Shown here one piece after another: positions 1-9,240 of a stretch of 64,000 bases of DNA. The notes under the pieces were generated by a model. It did no database searches. It was not told the DNA's origin and saw nothing but the letters and a program-made list of their open reading frames with translations. The translations under genes and the position numbers were made by a program. Positions within the stretch are counted from its first letter, which is position 1, and every line of letters starts with the position of its first letter. Source of the DNA: Balamuthia mandrillaris (Eukaryota; Discosea; Longamoebia; Balamuthiidae); the NCBI GenBank assembly GCA_031835245.1, contig JAVKOQ010000028.1, positions 35,001 through 99,000 of the forward strand, in the 5' to 3' direction.

Positions 1-631
1 CAGGGAGCAACAGAACAAAGTCGAACGACGGATGCATATGCAAAACAAACGAGAGAGAGAGAGAGAGAGAGAACCACTACCGTCGGTGATGAGGTCATCA
101 ACAAAATAGGAATAGTCAGAAAAGCTCGTGCGTGTCATGTCATTGTACTGCTGTAGACCATTGAGTCCGAGCAAAGGCCTCTTGAGCATCGGCGAAGAGA
201 AGACGTGCTTGTCACTGATAAACTCCTCCGCGCGACTAAAGTCGTTGCCTGCCCAGATCTCAAACACTAAACGCAGAGCCTTGTCCTTGAGCTCCTGCCC
301 TGTGGCAGATACTCGAGTTTCTGAGATGGCAACGAGAGAGAAGAGAGAGAGAGAACAGATTAGAAAGAAAGAAAACAGAAGGAACAACAGAAACAAAACA
401 AGTGCAACAAATACCAATGGGCCGACTGGAGGTTTCGCATTGGCCACCGATGGTGCACCTGTAGGGACCTTCGTCCTTGGGAGGGGCGGGAGGCTCGCTC
501 TCCCTGCAGGCGCCCTGTTCGGTGCACTCGAAGCCTATCCTCCCTTCCACCACCTGCCGAGAAGTACCACAGAACCAAACCACCACCAAGAACGACAAGA
601 ACAAGCCCAACCTCCCCGCAAACACCTTCAT
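1..631 (-). CDS. Secreted SnoaL-like (NTF2-fold) protein, 5' part
   Basis: Partial at the left edge. Exon 1 is 415-631 and exon 2 is 81-320; the rest lies outside. The start at 631 opens a signal peptide (hydrophobic core FLSFLVVVWFCG, about residues 10-22), followed by a short Cys-containing stretch with about five Cys. Joining at CCCATTG|GTATTT and CATCTCAG|AAACTC keeps frame. Exon 2 reads LKDKALRLVFEIWAGNDFSR and then an HVFSSPML...GLQQYNDM segment, the pattern of SnoaL-like polyketide-cyclase/NTF2-fold domains. A donor follows at 80-79 (GACG|GTAGTG). The family includes small enzymes and ligand-binding proteins, so the activity cannot be named. The secretory signal is seen directly; the fold assignment is by residue pattern. 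Confidence 0.6.
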
Positions 632-1131
632 GTCACTACGTGGCTGAACCTCTTGCTGCTACGTTTTTTGTTTCTTGGATGCACACAGCAACAGAAAAAA
701 AAGAGGAGAGAGCGAAAATGGAAGAATTTTGAGGGGTGATTTGTGACGTGGACCAATGGGATTCGCGCGAACTGTAGATCAAGATTGCATAATGGAGCAG
801 GTAAGGTACAGAATGTGTCTTTGATGTGTGCTCCCCACCCACAGATCGTATGTCTAGGAGATCACGATCATAACGTGGAGCAGTGAAAGTGCAGGAGGTG
901 TCTTCAATTGGTGCACCTTACCGATCGGGAAAAAAAGGCGGGAAAAAATAATGAACAAAAAATCCACTTGGACGGATCCACTTTCTAACGACGTGAATCT
1001 AGATCAACAAAAAAGGAAAAAGTGCGAGTGGTTCACTAGCACCTCTCACGTCGTTAGAAACTAGAGCCAAATTTTTCCCCGAAAATATTTACAAAACAAA
1101 AAAACCAAAAAAGAAAAAAAAAGGAAAAAAA
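632..1131. other. Intergenic region with a 15-bp inverted repeat
   Basis: This 500-base stretch separates the leftward secreted-protein gene from the rightward transposase ORF. It holds the leftward gene's promoter and an exact inverted repeat (982-996 and 1046-1060). No ORF here is convincing; the short ones are antisense or A-rich. Confidence 0.5.
974..1060. repeat. Exact 15-bp inverted repeat and a 14-bp motif repeated at 4379
   Basis: TTTCTAACGACGTGA at 982-996 is repeated exactly as TCACGTCGTTAGAAA at 1046-1060, with a 49-base spacer. The overlapping 14-mer GGATCCACTTTCTA (974-987) recurs in direct orientation at 4379-4392, on the other side of the transposase ORF. It may be an end structure of the mobile element or a shared promoter motif. 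Confidence 0.6.
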
Positions 1132-3503
1132 ATGGAGCGAAGTGGAGAAGCAGGGCAAGAAAAAAAGTGGGAGTGCGAGCACCAACGCTGCCATCACACC
1201 GGAAAAGATGGCCAACGAGTCCTCTATGCCTCTGCAAAAGCCATGTGGAAACATGAAAGAATGCAGCGCTATCATGGTTGCGATGCTGGTTGTCCCTCTT
1301 GCTTGCGTTGGGAGGGCAAAACAAAGGGCAAAGCACAACCAACAGAAGCATTCTTTCAGTGCCGACATACCAATGGATGTATCCGTCTGTTCAAGGTTGC
1401 TTGCACCCGCTCAACCCATGAGCTTCATGATGACCACGTTAATTGCTCTGAGGACTGCCAACGGTGCGAAGATTCGAGACACACAACAGCCTTCCTGCAA
1501 ATGGAGCGAGAAAAAGAAGAAGAAAAGAGACAAGAAAACGTCATGTATCAACGCAAAAAAGAGCTGGAGGAAATGAAGGAACGATGGATAGCAACAGAGA
1601 CTGGCAAAGTGTGTTGGAAGAAAACAAAAAAGAAAGGGAAGAAGTGTACCTCAAAGAGCAAGCAAAGGCCTTGTTGCGATGTCTCTGTCCCCAACAATCA
1701 TTCATGATGGCCCTTGGAGAGCTTGTAAAAAGCGATCCAGCTACGATCCACTATCTGAAAGAGCATATTAGCGAATTTCAAGAGCTTCAACAGCCACGCC
1801 ACCAACCTGCACTTTCAGTGTTACTTGCCTACAAAGAAACAGTTGGTATAACAGACAAGAACTGGAGATACACCATGTCTGTTTTCAACCTCGATGACTC
1901 CACCTCCATTCATCACCTCAACAAGCAAAAAGCAGCACTTATGGAATCCATGGAACCAAGAGTAACCCTCGGAGGGAATGGCTACGAATTGCCCCTTTTG
2001 CAATACATGAGCTGGGTGTTAGCACACAATCCTCCTCCAGAAAACAAACCAGGACAAAAGCACTTGGTGAAGTTTGCCTTTGATGGAGCCACCATGACCC
2101 AGGGCAAACGGAAAAAGCAAGAGATCGGCACCTTCAACTTCCTTTTTGATGGCCTCGAGTTAGCAAAAGCCAAGTCTGTAAACAACGCACACCAGTATCT
2201 CATTTTCCTCGGTGAGGAAGACAGAGAAGCACAGCTGGAACTACAGAATGCAGTGAAAGGGATAGAATACCTTGCTAACGGAGGAACTATTTGTGCCAAC
2301 GGTACCGAGTATGCTCTCGAGCCTGTGCTTGTGTGCGACATGGCAGCGTTGGTACATTTGCTTGGACTCTACAGTTGCTATCATCCAAACTCGAAGTGGA
2401 AGTGTCCTTGGTGCTGCGTTGACAAGCATTCAATCGCGAACTTTGCCATCGAGTGCTGGCCCTTGCGAAATGAAGCAGAAATGTGGAGAGATGGTGAGCA
2501 AGCAGAGAAGTGTGAATCTAAGAGTGGAAAAGATCGTTTTGCCCAGAAACACTTTGGGGTGCAAAACAAACCTTTGATCAACATTCTTCTTGACCACATC
2601 ATCCCCTGCATGCTACACTGCTTCATGGGAGTCATGCGCAAGCTGTTGGAACTGCTAATGGAGCAAGCACCTAACGATTCACCCCTTGCTGAAGGCTTCG
2701 AGAAATGCTTTGAGACGTTGAAGATGAAGTTACCGAAAGAAACCAAGAAGAAGAAGAAGGTCAAAACCTTGGAGCAACGGGTAAAGAAAGCAAGATTTGG
2801 CCGTTCAGACTATTTGCGTATTCTCGAGCAACGAGCTTTGTTTATGGCAGCACTAAGAAGGTCAGTGGGAGATGGGACAAGGACACAACAAACGGAAGAA
2901 ATATGGGAACTGTTTGCGAAACTTTATACCCTTGCTGCCCAGCCACAAGTCATAATAACAGAGGAGGAATGGCTAAAGATGGCGCGTGAGTTTGGTTTCA
3001 TGTTTAGCAAGCGATATGGAGAAGAGGAGGTAACGCCATACATACACGTTTTTGTTTACCACGTTGGATTTTATTTGCACAAGTACGGATCGGTGGAAAA
3101 GTTCGCCAACTATGCAGACGAGAGTCGCCACTCCAGAAACAAGAAAGCACCAACTAGTGGATATGGAGGGAGAAAAGGAGAGAGGAAGGTATGTTATCAA
3201 CAACTAGCCTTTGCCTTCCGCCAAGAAAAGTACCTCTTCGACAAGACATTGCCTGAGCCTCAACGGAAAAGGCAACGAACACAGAAGCCCAATGTCAACT
3301 GGGCATCACGGAATATTTGTTTACATCCAGAGATGCAGCAGTATGTTGGCTCAGCTCAGCTTCAAGAAGAAGAAGAAGAAGAAGAAGAAGAAGAAAAAGA
3401 AGAAGAAAAAGAAAAAGAAGAAGAAGAAGAAGAAGAGAAAGAAGAAGAAGAAGAAAAAGAAGAAGAAGTGGAGAAGGAGAAAGAAAAGGAAGAAGAGATG
3501 TAA
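1132..3503 (+). CDS. RAG1/Transib-like DDE transposase (two overlapping frames)
   Basis: A Cys/His-rich N-terminal module (1132 to about 1600: CEHQRCHH, CPSC, CRHTNGC, CSEDCQRC clusters) lies in one frame. The catalytic part lies in another (from 1464, or ATG 1584, to 3503), so an intron or frame change is needed near 1580-1640. The second frame follows the RAG1 core order. FAFDGATM matches the first-Asp region (RAG1 CDGMGD). An Asp in LVCDMAAL comes before a CPWC pair (RAG1 CTLC). MLHCFMGVMRKL matches the ALHCDI region. YIHVFVYH has the H-x4-H spacing of RAG1 H937/H942, and YADESRHSRNKK puts Glu where RAG1 has E962. The C-terminus is a Glu/Lys run from a GAA repeat. Related uncharacterised animal and fungal transposase families share this pattern, so the exact superfamily is open. 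Confidence 0.6.
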
Positions 3504-3860
3504 AGAAAAGGAAAAATAAAGATCAGTACCAAAGACCAACACAAGAGAAAAGAGAGAAGAAAAGAGAGAGGAAAACAGGAGAAAGGAAAACAGGAGAAAG
3601 GAAGAGGAAGAGAGGAAGAGAGGAAGAGAAAAAGAGAGGAAGAAGAAGACAGGAGAGAAGAGAGAATAGAAGAGAAGCAGAAACGAGAAAGGAGAGAGAA
3701 GAGAAAGAAGAAGAAGAGAGGAAGAGAGGAAAAGAAGAAGATAGGAGAGAGAGGAGAGAAAAGGAAGAGAGAAGAGACAGAAGAGAGCAAGGAGAAAGAG
3801 GAGCGAAAAGAAAAGAGAGGAAGAGAGAGGAATAAGAGGAGAGAGGAGAAAGGATAGAAG
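3358..3860. repeat. Purine (GAA/GA) low-complexity tract
   Basis: About 500 bases of almost pure purine: GAAGAA-type triplets to about 3500, then GAGA/GGAA-rich sequence. It supplies the acidic tail of the transposase ORF. On the opposite strand it is the pyrimidine-rich sequence that follows the donor of the leftward gene at 3875-4322. No gene-like content beyond that. Confidence 0.9.
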
Positions 3861-3874
3861 AAAGGATTTTGTAC

Positions 3875-4322
3875 CTGCTTCGGGCCATTGGAGAACATGT
3901 GATCGATTGTACACTGCATAAAATATGGTGAACTTTGTTTTGTTCTTCAGACGTTTGATATGTAAAGGGGGCTGCAGCTTCGCATAAGAACCACGCTCAT
4001 AGGTGATGCAGCTATTCTCTCCAAAGATCTCCTCGATCTGTTGCAAGGAAGAAAGGGTGGTCTCAAACTCACCGAAAAACAGTTGATGGAGGGCACTGCT
4101 GAGCTCAACTGAGAATCGGAGAGGTAAATCCCGTGGTTTCCTTGTTACTCGCTTTTTGAGCGCTGGGCCGACGGTGTCTTGCACTATTTGCACTATTGTT
4201 TGCCGCTCCAATACTACATACGGACCACATATGAAAGGAACCGCAGAAGCCTTAAAAATAAGCTGAACACACTGTGCTTCCTCCTCAGTTGATGTGCTCT
4301 GTACGGCCGCCGCAGTGCTCAT
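3875..4322 (-). CDS. Unknown protein, N-terminal exon (3' exons not found)
   Basis: Starting at ATG 4322 (an upstream in-frame ATG at 4376 is possible), this exon encodes about 149 residues, including QLIFKASAVPFICGPYVVLE and FFGEFETTLSSLQQIEEIFG. It ends in a good donor (GAAGCAG|GTACAAAA at 3874). I do not recognise the family. The expected downstream exons would lie in the purine tract and transposase sequence, where no continuing exon is visible. The gene was therefore either cut off by insertion of the element or has a long intron spanning it. Codon use looks ordinary, so the exon itself is probably real. Confidence 0.5.
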
Positions 4323-4465
4323 TTTGTCTTCCCTTCTTCTTCTTTTTTTTTTCAAGGACGACACGACAGATCTCATCAGGATCCACTTTCTATATTCTCA
4401 TGACGACCCGACCCCTTAATTCCAAGTAAAAAAGAAAAAAGAGTAGCGAAAACGTAGCGAGAGGG

Positions 4466-7400
4466 ATGCGTTGTGTGGTGTGTCAGAGCGAGGCCTTCTC
4501 GCAGACGGAATACGGTTTCTACGTTTGCGATGCTTGCGGAACACAGTCACAGGTACTACTACCACTAGCTACGCGACCGTTTGGCATGTTTGTGTGTGCA
4601 GGGTGCTGACACCTCAATAACAGGACTTTGTCCAAGAGGCTTCGGAGTTCAATGAATATATAGCACTGAAAGTAGTGCAGATTAACAAGCCCAAGAAAAA
4701 AAAACAAAAGACACAAAGTCCTCTCCCTCTCTCCCTCTTTCATTGTTGTTTGTCTTTCTCTTTCTCTCTTTCTCTTTCTCTTGCTCGCTTGCTCTCCATT
4801 AACTCACTCCTGTGTGTATTGTAGAAGGGTTGAAAGGAGGCCTAGAATTTTTGTTGGAGGTCTTCCAACGCCTTCTCATGGCACAAGCGGAGAAGCTCAT
4901 TACCGACTTCGGAGTCTCTCCGCTGTTATATCCGCTGGTAGCTCGGCTGTGGTTTGAGTATCTCGATCTACGCAAGTATCGGCCCACTTGCTTCACCTCG
5001 TTTGGCGTCTACGTCCGTAAATCTAAAGGAAGACAAAAAGTAAAGAAGCCCGAAGAGCAAACAGCAGTAGAAGATGATGATGAAGAGGCGGAGGAGGAGA
5101 AGGATAAAGACAAGGAGGAGGAAGACGAAGAAGATGAAGAAGGCGGAGAACCTGTCGACGATGCTGATTCATCTGACGGTGAAAAAAAACAAACAACACA
5201 AGAAACAAGAAAGCCACGCCGAAGGACAAGGAATTTTGGTGCCATCGATTATAGCTTGGAAGCGTTTCTGGAAAACTCGGAGGAGGAGGAAGAAACTGCC
5301 GAACTAGACAGAGAGCGGCACAGACTAGTAAAGCCAACGACGGAGGAAGAACAGGCTGACAAATCAATTGATCAACAAAACGAAGCTAGAGAATGGCTGA
5401 AAGAGTTTGGAGGGTGGGGCGACCAAAACGAACATGAGATGGAGCAAATGGAAGATGATGAAGAAGAGGAAGAGGAGGAGGAAGAAGACGACGACGACGA
5501 AGATGAAGAGGGACTAAGTAGCGAAGAGTTGGAAAGGAAACGCAGAGAAGAAAAGGCATTCCGTGATAAGAGAAAGAGACCATTTGGACTTAAATCTCCA
5601 CAAGTAGCGATGGAGCACGATAACTTTCCTGCATTGTTCAACACACTAACCCTCCCTTATTTTGCTTGTCTCTTATTAAGAGAACCGATTCCCTTGAACC
5701 GCTACTTGGGGTACTTCTTTGCGTTATCCTCTCTTTTTAGATGTTTCCTTGCCGTATAACGATATCACCCCTTCAGGTGGATTCGCCAAGGCTTGCTTCC
5801 TCATGTGGGACAAATAGCAGAAGAACTACGTAAAGACAACCAACGCATAGCGGGAAAGTACATCACTATATTATCACCATTTGTTCGTTCATTTTTCTGT
5901 GTTTCTTGCTCTTTTACGACCTTGCTCACTTCTTTATCTTCAAACAGAGTTTTCCCAGCGTAAAACGGTTCATGTTACATCTTAGGCTTGTCTCTCTCTT
6001 CTTCAAAGTGCAAATACCTGTTCCTCTTGTAGGCCCCATGCTTCGCAACATTTGTCAAGACTTGGAGCTTCCTCCTATCATGGCTGACCTTTCTTATCGG
6101 ATATACTGCTTCTTCAAGCTGAACAATCTCATTGCAGACGAAGAGTGGTTTATTGGTAGGAAAACTATCACTCTGGACATGCTCGTTGCCGTCTTTCTTG
6201 TGATTGCCCTGAAGCTATGTTATCTATTTCATGATTTTATTCCTCCACCTACCAAGTCTTCAACACCGTCTTCAACTTCTACGTATTCGGAGGTCGATCC
6301 AAGCAAGCTGTTTGCAGGCGACAGAGAAGACTTTCTTCAATGCATCCCTTCGCTGGAGGAATGGTTCCACAAAATTCGCCACCGACGTCTATTTGAACGA
6401 CGAAAACGCCATCTACCAGAGGGCGCTCCATTTTTTAGCAGGTCCCCTCTCCTCTCTCCTCTTGCTGATTCATCATACTGATTTCTTGTTTTGGAACTTA
6501 GCGAGTTGTGGGAGCTTCCCAAAGAAAAGCTTGGCGTATATTATGAGTTCTGTCGTGACCACATCTTTCCGCGTTGGGCCAACCCGCCCAAAGGTTCTTC
6601 ATTTCTCTTTGCCATTCCTTTTATTTCCATTTTTATTTCCAGGTCCTTACATTCATGGCATAAATTTCATTTTCAAGTTGCTGGTTCAGATAGCACTCGG
6701 GATATTTTTGAAAAACATGACGAACAGGAGCAGGACAAGGAAGAAGCGCAACTAGACGAGGACGTACCGGGTGTTCCTATTCCTGCGACACCCATAAAAC
6801 GTATCATCAGCTACCAAACTCCTGATTTATCATCGTCTTCTCAACTTGGAAAAGGCACAAAACGGAAGCGAAGTCCTAAGAGTAGAACTTCAACAACACG
6901 TAAGACTTCCCCTGCTGATTCTTCCGTTGCTGCTGCTGCTTCTTCTGCTGCTCCATCTTCTTCTTCGTTCTCTTGGGTTCCTTATCCTGTTTCTCCTTCT
7001 GTCACGGCTGCTGCTGCCGCTGCTGCTGCCGCCGTTGCCGCTGCTGCCTCGACTTCTACTTCTACTGTCCCAACAGGCTCCCGGCCAGCGCGTTCTCGCA
7101 GAAGCCCTTATGACATCGCCACGTTTGAGTATAGTTCAAAAGGAACGGGGGAGGAAGCCCAACTTCTTCCGTCACAACCACAATCACCTCCTCAAGTAGT
7201 CCCGCTGACACAAGCACCTTTGGTGGAGAATGTCATTCCATCTCCCATGCAAAAATTTCCAGCTAACCCTCGAGGCTCAAGGAAATATACAAAACTGGAA
7301 GAAACACAGCCAAAGAAGCGCGGCAAAAAGATTCCAAGACCAGAAGTGACAGATGAGATACTTTTGAAACAACGACAATGGGGCAGCACCAAACATGACA

Positions 7401-8095
7401 AACTGATAGAAGAAGAACCCACAGCCTACATTCACTACCACCGAGCCTTCCGTAACCCACAACACGGATTCTTCCATCAACTCTACCTGTTTGCATTGGA
7501 AACTATAGCCGAGTACCTTGCTGTTGAAGTATCCTACCTGCAGGACAGCGTGTGGCGCTTGGAGTGCCCCCTTTGGTTGTACGTTGATTCCTTGTCCAAG
7601 GGTCTAGCCAAAGAAGAGGACTCCTTCGAGGTAACGCGCATAAGCAGAGAACTGCACCAAAAACAGGACAACCTCCAGTACGAGTTCGGCCGTGCCTACT
7701 GGAAGGTGTTCCTCCGGCAGAGGCCATGGCCACCTATGTGGCAACGAGACAAAGAAATCCTGGAGGAGTTCGAACAGCTCCCACCAAACACCACCATGCG
7801 CTTTAAGACCGTCTCCAACATGCCTTGTCATGCTTGTGGAAGTATGTCAAAGGATGTGCCCATCATCCAGTGCCCCATCTACAAGGTGAAGGGAGGCCAC
7901 CAGCGCTTTTGTGTCAAGTGTTTGGAGCGACGCTATGCTGTAACGAAGGAGGAGATAGAGAGCCGGATCATCCGGGGTTGGCGGGGCGGCTACTGCTTTG
8001 TTTGCAGCCAGCGGTGCGCTTGCTATGCTTGTTACTGCAAGGTGGCGGGCATACAGCAACGAACGTTAAGCAAGAACACCAAACATGATTTTTAA
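4466..8095 (+). CDS. TAF1B: TAF1B/Rrn7 Pol I initiation factor fused to a CDCA7-type zinc finger
   Basis: Exons 4466-4552, 4624-4717, 4825-5710, 5777-5857, 5950-6441, 6502-6593 and 6690-8095 sum to 1,045 codons plus stop. Residues 3-24 form a zinc ribbon (C-x2-C, then FYVCDACGTQSQ), the N-terminal mark of Rrn7/TAF1B, which bridges Pol I and rDNA promoter factors. A helical region around 60-110, an acidic insert, LGWIRQGLLPHV, and TLDMLVAVFLVIALKLCYLF (about 455-475) match the TAF1B cyclin-fold core; FFSELWELPKEKLGVYYEFC and FHQLYLFALETIAEYLAV continue it. Residues about 957-1030 are a zf-4CXXC_R1 finger (CHAC, FCVKCLERRY, CFVC, CACYACYC) as in CDCA7, the HELLS partner. The last exon is one open frame carrying both the TAF1B tail and the finger. 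The exon 2 donor (GTCCTC) is weak. A two-gene reading is possible but less economical. Confidence 0.8.
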
Positions 8096-8099
8096 TTAC

Positions 8100-8106
8100 A
8101 GATAAA

Positions 8107-8181
<75 letters not shown>
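8100..8181. repeat. GA microsatellite between convergent genes
   Basis: A (GA)n array of about 70 bases between the 3' ends of the TAF1B fusion gene and the leftward RanBP2/PB1 gene. Confidence 0.9.
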
Positions 8182-8949
8182 TTAAAGAAGGAAGAGAGAC
8201 AGACGCAACGGGAGGAAGAAGGGCTCAGAAGGATGGTCGGGATGGCGACACTGGCGCAGGGCCTCTTCCAGCTCGAACTGAGAGGAAAGCAGAACAGAGT
8301 CGCCCTCGTCGTCGGTGTACTTGATCACGTAGCCGGTCCCTGTCTTGGGCGCCAACTGGAGCTGCTCGCATATCACTTTGCTCAGCCGTTGGAACGCGGT
8401 CGGCAGGAGCGCAGGGGACAAGTCCAAGCGAAAGCGGCGAGTCTCTTCCGACTTTTTATCCGCTGACACCACTTTGACTTTGACAACCACGAATCTGCGC
8501 TCCTCTTTGTCTTCTTTTGCTGGTGCTGCCTGTTGTTGCTGCAGTTCTTGTTGTTGTTCTTTTTCTATTTCTTCTACCACTTGAACCTTTTCTTGCTGTT
8601 GTTGCTCTTTCGCGATAGGCACAGTAGCTTCTTCTGAGGGGGAAGGACCTCCTTTGTCAGCTTCTTCTTCGGTTTTCCCCACAATTTGATCTTTGGCAGG
8701 TCCTGCTTTTTCTTTAGGGATGATCTTAATCACCTTCTTGGCCATAGGTCCCGTTGGTGTGGCGCTCACAGGAGAGGTCGAGGGGGAGACCACTGGCTTG
8801 AGGGTAGGATTAGAGGGCCGCTTGCTGCGGCACAGCTCGCAACGGTTGGCGCTCAGCGCGTTGAGATAGGTGCACGCCCCGCATTCCCACTCCAGCTCGT
8901 CGCCACCGCCCTTTCTGCCAGAACCCAACAAGTTGAACATGGCTTCCAT
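8182..8949 (-). CDS. RanBP2-type zinc finger and PB1-domain protein
   Basis: Single exon of 255 residues from ATG 8949 (ATG 8940 also possible). Near the N-terminus, WECGACTYLNALSANRCELC is a RanBP2/NZF finger (W-x-C-x2-C ... N-x-C-x2-C), a fold that binds ubiquitin or RNA. The centre is Gln/Glu-rich coiled coil. The C-terminal third (RRFVVVKVKVVSADKK, then YVIKYTDDEGDSVLLSSQFE) fits a PB1 domain with the acidic OPCA-like turn (YTDDEGD), which pairs with other PB1 domains. The combination recalls NBR1/p62-type adaptors, but no LIR or UBA is obvious. A signalling or autophagy scaffold role is inference. Confidence 0.75.
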   Translation of the reverse strand: MEAMFNLLGSGRKGGGDELEWECGACTYLNALSANRCELCRSKRPSNPTLKPVVSPSTSPVSATPTGPMAKKVIKIIPKEKAGPAKDQIVGKTEEEADKGGPSPSEEATVPIAKEQQQQEKVQVVEEIEKEQQQELQQQQAAPAKEDKEERRFVVVKVKVVSADKKSEETRRFRLDLSPALLPTAFQRLSKVICEQLQLAPKTGTGYVIKYTDDEGDSVLLSSQFELEEALRQCRHPDHPSEPFFLPLRLSLFLL

Positions 8950-9067
8950 TCTTTCTCCTGCTACTCCTTTTTTTTGCTGCAAGCTTCCACTCTTTGTTTC
9001 TGTCACTGCTTTCCTCTCTCTTCTCCCTTTCAAACTTTTTTCTGTTCTGTTTTGTTTTATTTTCTTT

Positions 9068-9226
9068 GTCGACTAAAATCCATTTTTAGGAAATTTATCT
9101 CCAAATTTTCAGTAAAGTTTCCATTTTATTTGTCGACGCCCAGACTTGTGATCAATGACGTCACGATCAACATGATCCATGAAGCACCAATCAAAAATCA
9201 AAGTTGGTTCTAATTTTGTGTCGACA
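9068..9226. promoter_or_regulatory. Cluster of three GTCGAC sites plus a CRE-like palindrome
   Basis: GTCGAC occurs at 9068-9073, 9132-9137 and 9220-9225 (the last as TGTCGACA), and TGACGTCA at 9156-9163. They lie just upstream of the leftward RanBP2/PB1 gene, so promoter binding sites are likely. The factors are unknown; TGACGTCA is a classic bZIP (CREB/ATF) site. Confidence 0.45.
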
Positions 9227-9240
9227 ATTGCTTCTTCTTT

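Noticed and set aside
6231-6755. Alternative frame through the TAF1B gene (reading DVYLNDENAIYQRALHFLA)
   Set aside because: Looks protein-like but joins poorly; the other frame matches TAF1B around FERRKRHLPEG and ELWELPKEK and splices in phase.
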